Shown: positions 10,759-24,474, numbered from the stretch's first letter. The stretch is 64,000 nt of DNA from Panicum virgatum (GCF_016808335.1 NC_053147.1:20260913-20324912); one strand, 5' to 3'. Made by a program: numbers and translations. The notes: generated from the letters alone by a model not told the origin.

Positions 10759-13700
10759 TGTGACAGAACCGCCAAGTTAAACGGCTTAATTAAACGTAAT
10801 GGCCATCATTTGAACGCATCAGGCGCATTAGCTTAATTAAGTGTAACCTGACAGCCTGTTTCCAACCCACAGGCCGATCGAAACACACCAGAAGTCTCGC
10901 GCGACGGCGAGCGCAGAAGGTACCAGCATAATATAATTTCACAAAATTAGATAATAATATAAATATTTACAAAACAGCTTTAAATTTAGAATTTACATAA
11001 AATAAATGACAGCAGCGGAAGAGAATATGACCTGAGGAAGATTTTTATTAGAACCCAACTGAAATAACTTGATATAAAACAATAACTACGGAGACGTGAG
11101 GACGTCACATCGAGCCCACCGATGTTAATCCTGATTAGCTTTTTTTTTACCTGAAACAGGGTAAACAACAAACCCTGAGTATACTAATACTCAGCAAGAC
11201 TTACCCGACCAGTGGGTATAACTTAGCCCACATATCTAGACATGCAAGGCATTTGGCTGTTGGTTATTTTTGCAGAAAAAGCTCTATAAGTGAATCCATA
11301 TTTTCCCTCTTTTAGCTCCAATTTCTATATTCATAAATCATTAACTATTATTTGCACCTGCTAAGCAATCATAACAACATGGAGTAATAATCCCTGGTAG
11401 ACCTTACTACTCATCACTTAAAATCCATATAGCATCACTACGATGTGGTGCTGTGATCAAGGTGCTCATATCCGAAATGCGACGTACGGCGGATCGATCC
11501 GATTTAACCTTGCAAGGTAGACCTAACCAACACGGCACGTATTGCCCCGTCGGACTATACATGCCAACCATTCCCCTCCCCGCCTCGAACTACAGGAACC
11601 AGCCCAACGACATATGGTCAGCCGAGCTCAACGTGAGACCACCAAAAGTAACCATATGCATCCCAATTCTCCGCGACTACTCGACTCGCCCCAGGAGTTG
11701 GGTGCGGGTTCCTGTACTTTCGAAGCAAGGCAGTACTCGGCTTACCGGTTTCGACTACCTCCTACTCCCGGCATGCAGTTAGTACAATTCAAACTCGATC
11801 ACAGGGCCAGGCAACGAACGGTCCTTAACCGACACAGGCGGGCTAGCCTTTCCCCGCCCGGTCTCCATTTTCTTTTTCTTATCCAACCTATTCCAATATT
11901 CCATATACTCAAAATAACAAGATATCCTATATCTCGCGAGTGACCCGAAATCACTCGTCTTCTACCGAGTTGTATTAAGCATAGCATTTCTATCGTCCTC
12001 TACATACTAGTATAACTCGAGGAGACCTAGGGATCATGCAACTAGGGTTTCAAATAATTCCTGAACCTAATGCACAAGTAATAGAAACATAATATAGGTG
12101 TCATAGTTTGAATTAAAAAGATGTGCACCGGGGCTTGCCTTAATTGCAGGTTAAGTTAGTTTGCTTGACGCCGAGCTTGATCCATGGCAATTCCACCTGG
12201 GTGAACTCCAGATTGATCAACCGCAACTTCGTGAACGATAAGTGCATATTCCGGCTCTACATGAATGATAAAATGCTATGCATGAGTGCAATGGATGAAT
12301 GCATATATTTATGAAACAAACATAAACTACACAGTGAAGTGCGATGACTACTCGATAACCAACGGATAGGACAGTCAGTTATCGAACCACTAAATATTTA
12401 CTAAACCACTATAAGAGGCAACACTAGTATATCTACTAACAACAAGAAAACCATTTTAATTAACTAAGTCCTAATTAAATTCAACTAGTTTATCAAGCAT
12501 AAAATAATTATTAGCAGCTAACTAAATTATTTTGGCATGAACCCCAAAAATATGTTTTTAATACAAACTAGCTAAATTCACCATGAGCAAAATAGATTTA
12601 CTAAAGTAGATCATGAGTACATTCTAGCGATGAGCAAAATCTAGCATGAAACAGCTACTGATACAGTGTTCTAATTTAAATTAACAAGATTTTTCTTACA
12701 TATAATTTATTCCTTAATTTATAGATATACTAAGATATGGAGAATCCGATTAACATATCAAACTATGTTTTCTGGACATGAAATTTTTATAGTGGACTAC
12801 ACATGCATAAAATGAAGTACCGCAAAAATTTCATAATTTTTGGACTAGCAGATTTGCAGAAATTAGTTAATTAAGCCTAAACACAATTTAAATTTTTGCA
12901 AGGGTAAAAAGATCATTTTTGCAAGAATTAATATTTTTCCCTTATAGATACAGATGTAACCACTCTAACAAAACTAATTTTGTATTTTTTCTATTTTTCC
13001 TTGATTTGTTATGCAGTCTATAAGTTTTCGTCAAATGAATAAAAGTTAGAAAATCCTACCCACTGGTAAGAAAGGTCGCGACCGGCGGCGCGGCGAGCGG
13101 CGACACCATGAACGAGCGCAGAAACAACGAGAACGCGCAAGAACGAGGAGAGCATGAGCATCACCGGCTCACGTACAATCGATTTGAGCTGTTGGGCAGT
13201 GGAAACGATGACCAGAGGAGGATCGTCCACGTACTGAGGCTCGGGCGGCGACGTCGAGCTCTGTTCCGGCGATGAAGGTGGCCGGGGCGGCGGTCTGGCA
13301 GCTCAGGGAGGTGCCAGGGGAGGTGGTGAGTGGGCCTAGGGGTTTGGTGGAGCTCGGGGCGAGCTCGGACGGCGGCTCGGCGTGGGGCGTCGAGCGGCAG
13401 CCATGGCTCGGCTCTGCTCGCTCACGCTCGAGCTGGAGGAGGAAGGGAGGGAGAGGAAGAAGATGGCTGCTGTCTAGTGGGGCCTGGGGAGCGGCCGAGT
13501 AAAGAGCAGGCGCGTGGAGGCAGGGGCACGACGACCCATCTAGCGACGACCCCGTGGCTGGCCAGCTCAGTGGTATTCGGGAGAGGGAAAGCTGGTGCGA
13601 GCTCGAGAGGCTTCGGGAGAGAGATGGGCAGGGAAGGAGGAAGGGAATGACAAGTGGGCCATGGGTGACTGATGGGGTCCAGTGGTCTTAGAAAGAAGAA

Positions 13701-14007
13701 AATGATGACTACTATGGACTCTTTGAGTATCCAAAATATCTGGTAAATAAACTCTAATAATTAATTAATTTAATTTATTTTTTTTATATCAAAACAACAA
13801 ACGAAATAAAATTTTTAGAACCATATTACATAGGAAATATTTAGTTTTCAAATATTTAGGCATGAAATGTCATATGCACATTAAATGTGATATATATATA
13901 CCTATATTACGTCGTGATCTTTAAAAAAAATGCTTCATTAAGGCTAACACACATGTTTTGCAGATAATTTGTGCTTAATGAATTTTTCGAAACACCAGGG
14001 TGTTACA
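10759..14007 (-). repeat. LARD LTR copy 1 (3' LTR), 3249 bp
   Basis: It begins TGTGACAGAACCGCC and ends CAGGGTGTTACA in plus coordinates, so the minus strand reads TGTAACACCC...CTGTCACA. A GC-rich block (about 13070-13640) lies within AT-rich sequence. Short open frames inside (for example 11542-11943) occur identically in copy 2 and resemble no protein I know. Confidence 0.88.
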
Positions 14008-14024
14008 ATTCTACCCCCTTAAAG
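14008..14024 (-). other. Polypurine tract of the LARD
   Basis: On the minus strand the sequence directly before the LTR is CTTTAAGGGGGTAGAAT, preceded by a CTCGGGACGAGATTT palindrome. This is the usual Ty3/gypsy layout of a G-rich polypurine tract abutting TGTAACACCC. The same tract recurs at 20987-21003. Confidence 0.85.
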
Positions 14025-17000
14025 AAATCTCGTCCCGAGATTTAGAAGGAAGATACGGAGGTGATGTATTCTTGTTATACCTATAAGAATTCGGCATGAT
14101 AATTTTGAAGAAAAATTTTCTCCCTCAAATTATGAACTAATCCTATAATTCAGTTACAGGATGCCTGTTTGAAAGGAAAGCTAACTGGGACCAATGTTGC
14201 AATGCTTCACGCGAACGTGGCCATGCAAATATTACAACTGATTGTGCAAATGCTTTAATGCAATGATGTAATGTACGTATTTCAGGCATGGTTGCAACTA
14301 TACCATGCACCAATGGAATAACGGATGTGAGAATTGATGCATGTGACCTAATACTTATGCAGAGGAGTTTATGGACACATGCTGCAAGCAGTCAGCGTTC
14401 CTTGAGCGACAATTCTAAATCAATTTATTTAAGACGACACCTAGTCATTACCCTATTTTCTAAAGTAGAACAAGATGGCCATAGAGTTCTGCAACAAGAG
14501 AGTGTAGCGGAGTCTCGTCCACATCCACCTAGATACCCGCGCGCCCCTAGCAACACAATCGTGTGGACACACGAGGTCTTAGGTTCCGACGCGGCACCAT
14601 AGATTGTGGGACAAAACTCTACCACAATAAAATCAAAGATAGCAGCCCAAGTAGCATACGTAGTTGGAAAACAGATTCCCGGAACATGGATAAACCACAA
14701 ATCCTACTTCGACTTATTGTTCCATTTGATGCATGTAACCCCTTGATGATTTCATCAACATGCACTGTGTGATGTTATTAACTTATGCCATGCATGATTA
14801 TCCTACCAATGGTCATAGGCAATACGTTACAGCTATCCTGATTCATCCTTTATTAAACCGAGTCTAACTGAGAAGGATGGTCATATATGATTTTGATATT
14901 GAAACTAAAGTTTGCTAGTAGGGGGGATGTACCAATGTTAGGATGAAACTAAGGATCATTGAGCCATGACTCGAAAAATCTTTAGCTCAGGCGATGGTGC
15001 ATCAAGAGAATCGGCTAGAAGATTCTTCTATCGATAACGTACTTATTTTGATTCTCAAGACAACGAGATTTAATAATTTATATATCCTAATTCATGAGTT
15101 CAATTTTTTTTATTATTTTTTTTATGGTATGTAGCTGAATGACCACAGATATTGGTATTCAAAGGGAGGTCAAATCCAACAATTAACTCTGCTTAACTCC
15201 GCCTTACTTAGGTGGTGTCTATGTTAAAATTTCAAACTAGTTGGGATTATGTGAGACATAGATCAAGTCGTACATCATTAATATCTATGAAATTTCACTA
15301 GTAACGAGATGGAGATGTTTCTAAAATTTCCTTATGAATAGCAAGAATTAGATTTGGTTATGAAACCTTGATTGACTTCTAAGAACTGTATAGGACTAAT
15401 GAGAGTTGGCTATGAAACCTTGCGCACTTGCTCAAGCGTAGTTCTGGACATCCAAAGAAAGTCAAGGGAACATTTGGAGGAAGAAAAACTCAAAGAAGGA
15501 TTCATCTCCAAGTTGCTTGTACCAGATTAGCAGAAAACTTAACACCAATGTCTAAGCTGTTTAGGTTCGTACACTAGGATGTTCTCGAAAGAATCGAACT
15601 CTCTTGATTGGGAACATGAATCATTGGGGATCAAGGAAAAGTTTGTGCTCGAGAACATTCTTGCTCAATATTGTTTATTAACTAAGTTGCATGATGCAAG
15701 ATGCATATGTTGCCATGAATGTTAGTGTACTACTATCCCAGAAACTCAAACCTAAAACAGCCCATTCGCGTCGTTATTTGTCTAGGGCCTACCCCCTTAA
15801 AGATGGACAGAGTAGAGAGAAATATTTTATGGGTTGCATAAAAAGACAGTCGTAACAGTCCATGTCCCTCCGTACTTAAGCGCCAGCGCGCACCCAACGG
15901 CACAATCGTATGCGTCCATACGAGGAACTAGGTCTCGTCGCGGCACTATAGTTCGAAAGACAATCAACGCTACGAAAGAAAAATCATAGAAAGCAATCCA
16001 ATCAACACAAATTCAGAGAGGTTTTTCAGATTTCAAAAACATCAAAAGTTCTACGTAGACATACGGGACACATAACGTTAGTTAGCCTATCATCCGGGTT
16101 TCACCTTGTCAGACCCATACCTAAACAATGTATGATTATTCAATGCAACAATATTTTATTCCTATTCATGCAAGATGACTATAATGCAAGTGATTAAAAT
16201 CTTTAACTTATTCACATTGATTCGAGTAAGAATGCAAGTGAATCCATATTAAGGGTAGGAATCAAAATGATTAAGAATAAAGGATATCAATACTCGAAGA
16301 ACAATATAATGTCTCTAGTCGTCAAGGAGGGCTGGAATGGATTATCGTTGGGCATCGGAACGAATGGCCTAGAGATGAGGATATATGATTTTGAACTGAA
16401 CATTGATCCATAGTAGAAAACATCGTTATTTAGATTAACTGGAATGGTCATTGAGTCATGGATAGGATAAGATTGACCGATTACGAGATAAAAGATATAC
16501 GAAGAAAACCAACCGAGGATTTCATTTAACGTTAACATTCGTACTTTAACCATCAAGGAGGATAAAATTGGTCAAAAGATTCTAACCTTAGAAATGAAAA
16601 AAAAAACACCGACCATACTACTAGACTCACTTCGCACGTCTATTGTTTGAACCAGTAGATAGGTTTTGTTCAAACATACGCATTTATTTTTCTACTTCCC
16701 TAACGACATAAGGTCTGAAATTACCGAAAGTGAGATGTACATGGTACAAAGAAATTTATACGGAAATACTAACAAACAGTCAATACATAATAATATGGAA
16801 GATATAATGCATGCATGTACGACCTATACGTTCTCGCCAAAATTTTGCCAACATAATTATATGACAATATACGTGAATACTCGGTGGCATATATACGTAC
16901 TCTCCCTATTATACATCTAGTCGTTTTGTACTCGTTCTAACTCACGCGATCGTTTGTTAGTGTACCTGCAGAAAATCACATGATATACAGATATATACAT

Positions 17001-17723
17001 ATATCCACGACTGGACCCTTCGTGCCAGCACACACGAACGGCCCCCATGTGTCCTACGCCACATGGGTAACGCATATGCAGTTGCCCACATATTCACACA
17101 TACATCACCATCCACTATAGAGATGGCACTCATGCGTTCAACGCTGCATGGACAGCGCTTCATACGTTACCGAGGCAACGTATTCACTTCCCGTACAAAT
17201 CGCCTTACGGGACACCCAAGGGTAAACGTGCCCCAAGGTACACGGTCACGACCAATCGCATGACAGATCTACATCTCGTAACATTGCCTTACGAGATGGC
17301 CGTGCTCACAATCACACGGTGGGAAGTCCGCGCTCCATATCAGGCGGCAGATAGCGACAGGCTCATTTGAATGGAGCCTTATCACCTCCTCGTATGCTCA
17401 TCATACAGGACCCGCGCACGTATGAAACACGTGGGCTATTCTAAAGGACTATGAAGAATGCTTACTTTGCTTACCTTAGCGTAGATGTGTCGATACAATA
17501 TTAAATAAAGGTTGTGCAAGAAAGTAAATTTTGACATAAATGTAATGTGCTGGAAATTAGTTAATATCATATAGAGCCACCTGATACAACCTACACTATA
17601 TAGGGCTTACGTACTAATCTTCCATAATCCCTTAAACGCAAAGAAACATATTTTTGTAAAACTCATTCTTAAATTTTGAAACACTAAAAATAATCATGCT
17701 AGTACCCTCCCTGGTGCATTTCA
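14025..17723 (-). other. Non-coding LARD internal region, copy 1
   Basis: No frame longer than about 105 codons is present. None contains the RT YxDD box, the integrase HHCC/DDE pattern or a gag zinc knuckle. Phrases recur within it, for example 'cgcgcgcccctagcaacac' near 14538 and 'gcgcgcacccaacggcaca' near 15886, each followed by a 'cacgaggtcttaggttccgacgcggcac'-like or 'cgaggaactaggtctcgtcgcggcac'-like stretch. This suggests an internal ancient duplication or a structured RNA packaging region. Confidence 0.75.
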
Positions 17724-17735
17724 GCTCTGATACCA
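17724..17735 (-). other. Primer-binding site (initiator Met-tRNA)
   Basis: On the minus strand TGGTATCAGAGC lies 2 nt after the LTR end (CTGTCACA GC). It matches the 3' end of plant initiator methionine tRNA and fixes the element's orientation. Confidence 0.9.
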
Positions 17736-17737
17736 GC

Positions 17738-20700
17738 TGTGACAGAACCGCCAAGTTAAACGGCTTAATTAAGCGTAATGGCCATCATTTGAACGCATCA
17801 GGCGCATTAGCTTAATTAAGTGTAACCTGACAGCCTGTTTCCAACCCACAGGCCGATCGAAACACACCAGAAGTCTCGCGCGACGGCGAGCGCAGAAGGT
17901 ACCAGCATAATATAATTTCACAAAATTAGATAATAATATAAATATTTACAAAACAGCTTTAAATTTAGAATTTACATAAAATAAATGACAGCAGCGGAAG
18001 AGAATATGACCTGAGGAAGATTTTTATTAGAACCCAACTGAAATAACTTGATATAAAACGATAACTACGGAGACGTGAGGACGTCACATCGAGCCCACCG
18101 ATGTTAATCCTGATTAGCTTTTTTTTTACCTGAAACAGGGTAAACAACAAACCCTGAGTATACTAATACTCAGCAAGACTTACCCGACCAGTGGGTATAA
18201 CTTAGCCCACATATCTAGACATGCAAGGCATTTGGCTGTTGGTTATTTTTGCAGAAAAAGCTCTAGAAGTGAATCCATATTTTCCCTCTTTTAGCTCCAA
18301 TTTCTATATTCATAAATCATTAACTATTATTTGCACCTGCTAAGCAATCATAACAACATGGAGTAATAATCCCTGGTAGACCTTACTACTCATCACTTAA
18401 AATCCATATAGCATCACTACGATGTGGTGCTGTGATCAAGGTGCTCATATCCGAGATGCGACGTACGGCGGATCGATCCGATTTAACCTTGCAAGGTAGA
18501 CCTAACCAACACGGCACGTATTGCCCCGTCGGACTATACATGCCAACCATTCCCCTCCCCGCCTCGAACTACAGGAACCAGCCCAACGACATATGGTCAG
18601 CCGAGCTCAACGTGAGACCACCAAAAGTAACCATATGCATCCCAATTCTCCGCGACTACTCGACTCGCCCCAGGAGTTGGGTGCGGGTTCCTGTACTTTC
18701 GAAGCAAGGCAGTACTCGGCTTACCGGTTTCGACTACCTCCTACTCCCGGCATGCAGTTAGTACAATTCAAACTCGATCACAGGGCCAGGCAACGAACGG
18801 TCCTTAACCGACACAGGCGGGCTAGCCTTTCCCCGCCCGGTCTCCATTTTCTTTTTCTTATCCAACCTATTCCAATATTCCATATACTCAAAATAACAAG
18901 ATATCCTATATCTCGCGAGTGACCCGAAATCACTCGTCTTCTACCGAGTTGTATTAAGCATAGCATTTCTATCGTCCTCTACATACTAGTATAACTCGAG
19001 GAGACCTAGGGATCATGCAACTAGGGTTTCAAATAATTCCTGAACCTAATGCACAAGTAATAGAAACATAATATAGGTGTCATAGTTTGAATTAAAAGGA
19101 TGTGCACCGGGGCTTGCCTTAATTGCAGGTTAAGTTAGTTTGCTTGACGCCGAGCTTGATCCATGGCAATTCCACCTGGGTGAACTCCAGATTGATCAAC
19201 CGCAACTTCGTGAACGATAAGTGCATATTCCGGCTCTACATGAATGATAAAATGCTATGCATGAGTGCAATGGATGAATGCATATATTTATGAAACAAAC
19301 ATAAACTACACAGTGAAGTGCGATGACTACTCGATAACCAACGGATAGGACAGTCAGTTATCGAACCACTAAATATTTACTAAACCACTATAAGAGGCAA
19401 CACTAGTATATCTACTAACAACAAGAAAACCATTTTAATTAACTAAGTCCTAATTAAATTCAACTAGTTTATCAAGCATAAAATAATTATTAGCAGCTAA
19501 CTAAATTATTTTGGCATGAACCCCAAAAATATGTTTTTAATACAAACTAGCTAAATTCACCATGAGCAAAATAGATTTACTAAAGTAGATCATGAGTACA
19601 TTCTAGCGATGAGCAAAATCTAGCATGAAACAGCTACTGATACAGTGTTCTAATTTAAATTAACAAGATTTTTCTTACATATAATTTATTCCTTAATTTA
19701 TAGATATACTAAGATATGGAGAATCCGATTAACATATCAAACTATGTTTTCTGGACATGAAATTTTTATAGTGGACTACACATGCATAAAATGAAGTACC
19801 GCAAAAATTTCATAATTTTTGGACTAGCAGATTTGCAGAAATTAGTTAATTAAGCCTAAACACAATTTAAATTTTTGCAAGGGTAAAAAGATCATTTTTG
19901 CAAGAATTAATATTTTTCCCTTATAGATACAGATGTAACCACTCTAACAAAACTAATTTTGTATTTTTTCTATTTTTCCTTGATTTGTTATGCAGTCTAT
20001 AAGTTTTCGTCAAATGAATAAAAGTTAGAAAATCCTACCCACTGGTAAGAAAGGTCGCGACCGGCGGCGCGGCGAGCGGCGACACCATGAACGAGCGCAG
20101 AAACAACGAGAACGCGCAAGAACGAGGAGAGCATGAGCATCACCGGCTCACGTACAGTCGATTTGAGCTGTTGGGCAGTGGAAACGATGACCAGAGGAGG
20201 ATCGTCCACGTACTGAGGCTCGGGCGGCGACGTCGAGCTCTGTTCCGGCGATGAAGGTGGCCGGGGCGGCGGTCTGGCAGCTCAGGGAGGTGCCAGGGGA
20301 GGTGGTGAGTGGGCCTAGGGGTTTGGTGGAGCTCGGGGCGAGCTCGGACGGCGGCTCGGCGTGGGGCGTCGAGCGGCAGCCATGGCTCGGCTCTGCTCGC
20401 TCACGCTCGAGCTGGAGGAGGAAGGGAGGGAGAGGAAGAAGATGGCTGCTGTCTAGTGGGGCCTGGGGAGCGGCCGAGTAAAGAGCAGGCGCGTGGAGGC
20501 AGGGGCACGACGACCCATCTAGCGACGACCCCGTGGCTGGCCAGCTCAGTGGTATTCGGGAGAGGGAAAGCTGGTGCGAGCTCGAGAGGCTTCGGGAGAG
20601 AGATGGGCAGGGAAGGAGGAAGGGAATGACAAGTGGGCCATGGGTGACTGATGGGGTCCAGTGGTCTTAGAAAGAAGAAAATGATGACTACTATGGACTC

Positions 20701-20986
20701 TTTGAGTATCCAAAATATCTGGTAAATAAACTCTAATAATTAATTAATTTAATTTATTTTTTTTATATCAAAACAACAAACGAAATAAAATTTTTAGAAC
20801 CATATTACATAGGAAATATTTAGTTTTCAAATATTTAGGCATGAAATGTCATATGCACATTAAATGTGATATATATATACCTATATTACGTCGTGATCTT
20901 TAAAAAAAATGCTTCATTAAGGCTAACACACATGTTTTGCAGATAATTTGTGCTTAATGAATTTTTCGAAACACCAGGGTGTTACA
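17738..20986 (-). repeat. LARD LTR copy 2, 3249 bp
   Basis: It has the same length and ends as copy 1. Differences noted by eye from copy 1 are near 17791, 18060, 18267, 18455, 19098 and 20157. Most are G here versus A in copy 1, which is C versus T on the element's own strand. Confidence 0.88.
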
Positions 20987-23900
20987 ATTCTACCCCCTTA
21001 AAGAAATCTCGTCCCGAGATTTAGAAGGAAGATACGGAGGTGATGTATTCTTGTTATACCTATAAGAATTCGGCATGATAATTTTGAAGAAAAATTTTCT
21101 CCCTCAAATTATGAACTAATCCTATAATTCAGTTACAGGATGCCTGTTTGAAAGGAAAGCTAACTGGGACCAATGTTGCAATGCTTCACGCGAACGTGGC
21201 CATGCAAATATTACAACTGATTGTGCAAATGCTTTAATGCAATGATGTAATGTACGTATTTCAGGCATGGTTGCAACTATACCATGCACCAATGGAATAA
21301 CGGATGTGAGAATTGATGCATGTGACCTAATACTTATGCAGAGGAGTTTATGGACACATGCTGCAAGCAGTCAGCGTTCCTTGAGCGACAATTCTAAATC
21401 AATTTATTTAAGACGACACCTAGTCATTTCCCTATTTTCTAAAGTAGAACAAGATGGCCATAGAGTTCTGCAACAAGAGAGTGTAGCGGAGTCTCGTCCA
21501 CATCCACCTAGATACCCGCGCGCCCCTAGCAACACAATCGTGTGGACACACGAGGTCTTAGGTTCCGACGCGGCACCATAGATTGTGGGACAAAACTCTA
21601 CCACAATAAAATCAAAGATAGCAGCCCAAGTAGCATACGTAGTTGGAAAACAGATTCCCGGAACATGGATAAACCACAAATCCTACTTCGACTTATTGTT
21701 CCATTTGATGCATGTAACCCCTTGATGATTTCATCAACATGCACTGTGTGATGTTATTAACTTATGCCATGCATGATTATCCTACCAATGGTCATAGGCA
21801 ATACGTTACAGCTATCCTGATTCATCCTTTATTAAACCGAGTCTAACTGAGAAGGATGGTCATATATGATTTTGATATTGAAACTAAAGTTTGCTAGTAG
21901 GGGGGATGTACCAATGTTAGGATGAAACTAAGGATCATTGAGCCATGACTCGAAAAATCTTTAGCTCAGGCGATGGTGCATCAAGAGAATCGGCTAGAAG
22001 ATTCTTCTATCGATAACGTACTTATTTTGATTCTCAAGACAACGAGATTTAATAATTTATATATCCTAATTCATGAGTTCAATTTTTTTTATTATTTTTT
22101 TTATGGTATGTAGCTGAATGACCACAGATATTGGTATTCAAAGGGAGGTCAAATCCAACAATTAACTCTGCTTAACTCCGCCTTACTTAGGTGGTGTCTA
22201 TGTTAAAATTTCAAACTAGTTGGGATTATGTGAGACATAGATCAAGTCGTACATCATTAATATCTATGAAATTTCACTAGTAACGAGATGGAGATGTTTC
22301 TAAAATTTCCTTATGAATAGCAAGAATTAGATTTGGTTATGAAACCTTGATTGACTTCTAAGAACTGTATAGGACTAATGAGAGTTGGCTATGAAACCTT
22401 GCGCACTTGCTCAAGCGTAGTTCTGGACATCCAAAGAAAGTCAAGGGAACATTTGGAGGAAGAAAAACTCAAAGAAGGATTCATCTCCAAGTTGCTTGTA
22501 CCAGATTAGCAGAAAACTTAACACCAATGTCTAAGCTGTTTAGGTTCGTACACTAGGATGTTCTCGAAAGAATCGAACTCTCTTGATTGGGAACATGAAT
22601 CATTGGGGATCAAGGAAAAGTTTGTGCTCGAGAACATTCTTGCTCAATATTGTTTATTAACTAAGTTGCATGATGCAAGATGCATATGTTGCCATGAATG
22701 TTAGTGTACTACTATCCCAGAAACTCAAACCTAAAACAGCCCATTCGCGTCGTTATTTGTCTAGGGCCTACCCCCTTAAAGATGGACAGAGTAGAGAGAA
22801 ATATTTTATGGGTTGCATAAAAAGACAGTCGTAACAGTCCATGTCCCTCCGTACTTAAGCGCCAGCGCGCACCCAACGGCACAATCGTATGCGTCCATAC
22901 GAGGAACTAGGTCTCGTCGCGGCACTATAGTTCGAAAGACAATCAACGCTACGAAAGAAAAATCATAGAAAGCAATCCAATCAACACAAATTCAGAGAGG
23001 TTTTTCAGATTTCAAAAACATCAAAAGTTCTACGTAGACATACGGGACACATAACGTTAGTTAGCCTATCATCCGGGTTTCACCTTGTCAGACCCATACC
23101 TAAACAATGTATGATTATTCAATGCAACAATATTTTATTCCTATTCATGCAAGATGACTATAATGCAAGTGATTAAAATCTTTAACTTATTCACATTGAT
23201 TCGAGTAAGAATGCAAGTGAATCCATATTAAGGGTAGGAATCAAAATGATTAAGAATAAAGGATATCAATACTCGAAGAACAATATAATGTCTCTAGTCG
23301 TCAAGGAGGGCTGGAATGGATTATCGTTGGGCATCGGAACGAATGGCCTAGAGATGAGGATATATGATTTTGAACTGAACATTGATCCATAGTAGAAAAC
23401 ATCGTTATTTAGATTAACTGGAATGGTCATTGAGTCATGGATAGGATAAGATTGACCGATTACGAGATAAAAGATATACGAAGAAAACCAACCGAGGATT
23501 TCATTTAACGTTAACATTCGTACTTTAACCATCAAGGAGGATAAAATTGGTCAAAAGATTCTAACCTTAGAAATGAAAAAAAAAACACCGACCATACTAC
23601 TAGACTCACTTCGCACGTCTATTGTTTGAACCAGTAGATAGGTTTTGTTCAAACATACGCATTTATTTTTCTACTTCCCTAACGACATAAGGTCTGAAAT
23701 TACCGAAAGTGAGATGTACATGGTACAAAGAAATTTATACGGAAATACTAACAAACAGTCAATACATAATAATATGGAAGATATAATGCATGCATGTACG
23801 ACCTATACGTTCTCGCCAAAATTTTGCCAACATAATTATATGACAATATACGTGAATACTCGGTGGCATATATACGTACTCTCCCTATTATACATCTAGT

Positions 23901-24183
23901 CGTTTTGTACTCGTTCTAACTCACGCGATCGTTTGTTAGTGTACCTGCAGAAAATCACATGATATACAGATATATACATATATCCACGACTGGACCCTTC
24001 GTGCCAGCACACACGAACGGCCCCCATGTGTCCTACGCCACATGGGTAACGCATATGCAGTTGCCCACATATTCACACATACATCACCATCCACTATAGA
24101 GATGGCACTCATGCGTTCAACGCTGCATGGACAGCGCTTCATACGTTACCGAGGCAACGTATTCACTTCCCGTACAAATCGCC
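20987..24183 (-). repeat. LARD internal region, copy 2, truncated
   Basis: It repeats 14008-17204 with one noted difference (near 21428). Identity ends at 'cgtacaaatcgcc', after which copy 1 continues 'ttacgggac' and this copy runs into GC-rich DNA. The PBS and the expected third LTR are absent. Confidence 0.85.
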
Positions 24184-24474
24184 GCCGCTGGGCGAGCTGG
24201 GGTTTGGGGGGGGGGGCGCGGGCAGGAAGGGTGGGAGGTGGGTGGAGCGGCCACCGGCGAGGTTGCCGGCGGCCGGGGTGGTGGCGGCATTTAGATTTTC
24301 GGATTGCTGGGGTTTGAGGCGGCTCCATGGCCGCCGGCTATAGAGGAGGGGGCTGGGGGTGGCGGCGGTTCGTCCAGCGGAGGGTGCGGAGGCGCGGGAG
24401 TGCCGCCGGACAGGCCAGGGTAGGACAGCCGGTGGGCCAGTGGCCGACGGCGGGGGCGGCGGGAGAAGACGTCG
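24184..24474. other. GC-rich fragment, split by a solo LTR
   Basis: G-rich coding-like sequence with no recognised product, continuing on the other side of the solo LTR at 25876-26143. It could be part of a captured or broken gene, or a remnant of the array's missing flank. No conserved motif is visible in any frame. Confidence 0.4.

Larger units (their letters stand above)
10759..24183 (-). mobile_element. Tandem LARD-type LTR retrotransposon array
   Basis: In plus coordinates the array runs LTR 10759-14007, internal 14008-17737, LTR 17738-20986, internal 20987-24183. The repeat period is exactly 6979 bp. Orientation is minus: a primer-binding site complementary to initiator Met-tRNA (TGGTATCAGAGC) abuts the second LTR, and a polypurine tract abuts the first. 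LTRs start TG and end CA. The 3.73-kb internal region shows no gag, protease, RT, RNase H or integrase, so it fits the LARD class (long LTRs, non-coding interior) mobilised in trans by a Ty3/gypsy partner. I count about six differences between the LTRs and one between the internal copies. The right-hand copy stops abruptly at 24183, losing 533 bp of PBS-side interior and its LTR. The candidate left target duplication cgcgc (10754-10758) therefore has no partner. Confidence 0.88.

Noticed and set aside
11453..11943. Frames of 109 and 133 codons inside the LARD LTR (and the copies at 18432-18922)
   Set aside because: Identical in both LTRs because the LTRs are nearly identical; they overlap each other and resemble no known protein.
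16287..16556. 89-codon hydrophobic minus-strand frame in the LARD interior
   Set aside because: No retroelement or membrane-protein family resemblance; short for the AT content.
10759..24183. Segmental duplication of a gene-bearing region
   Set aside because: PBS, polypurine tract and TG...CA ends show that the repeated unit is an LTR retroelement.
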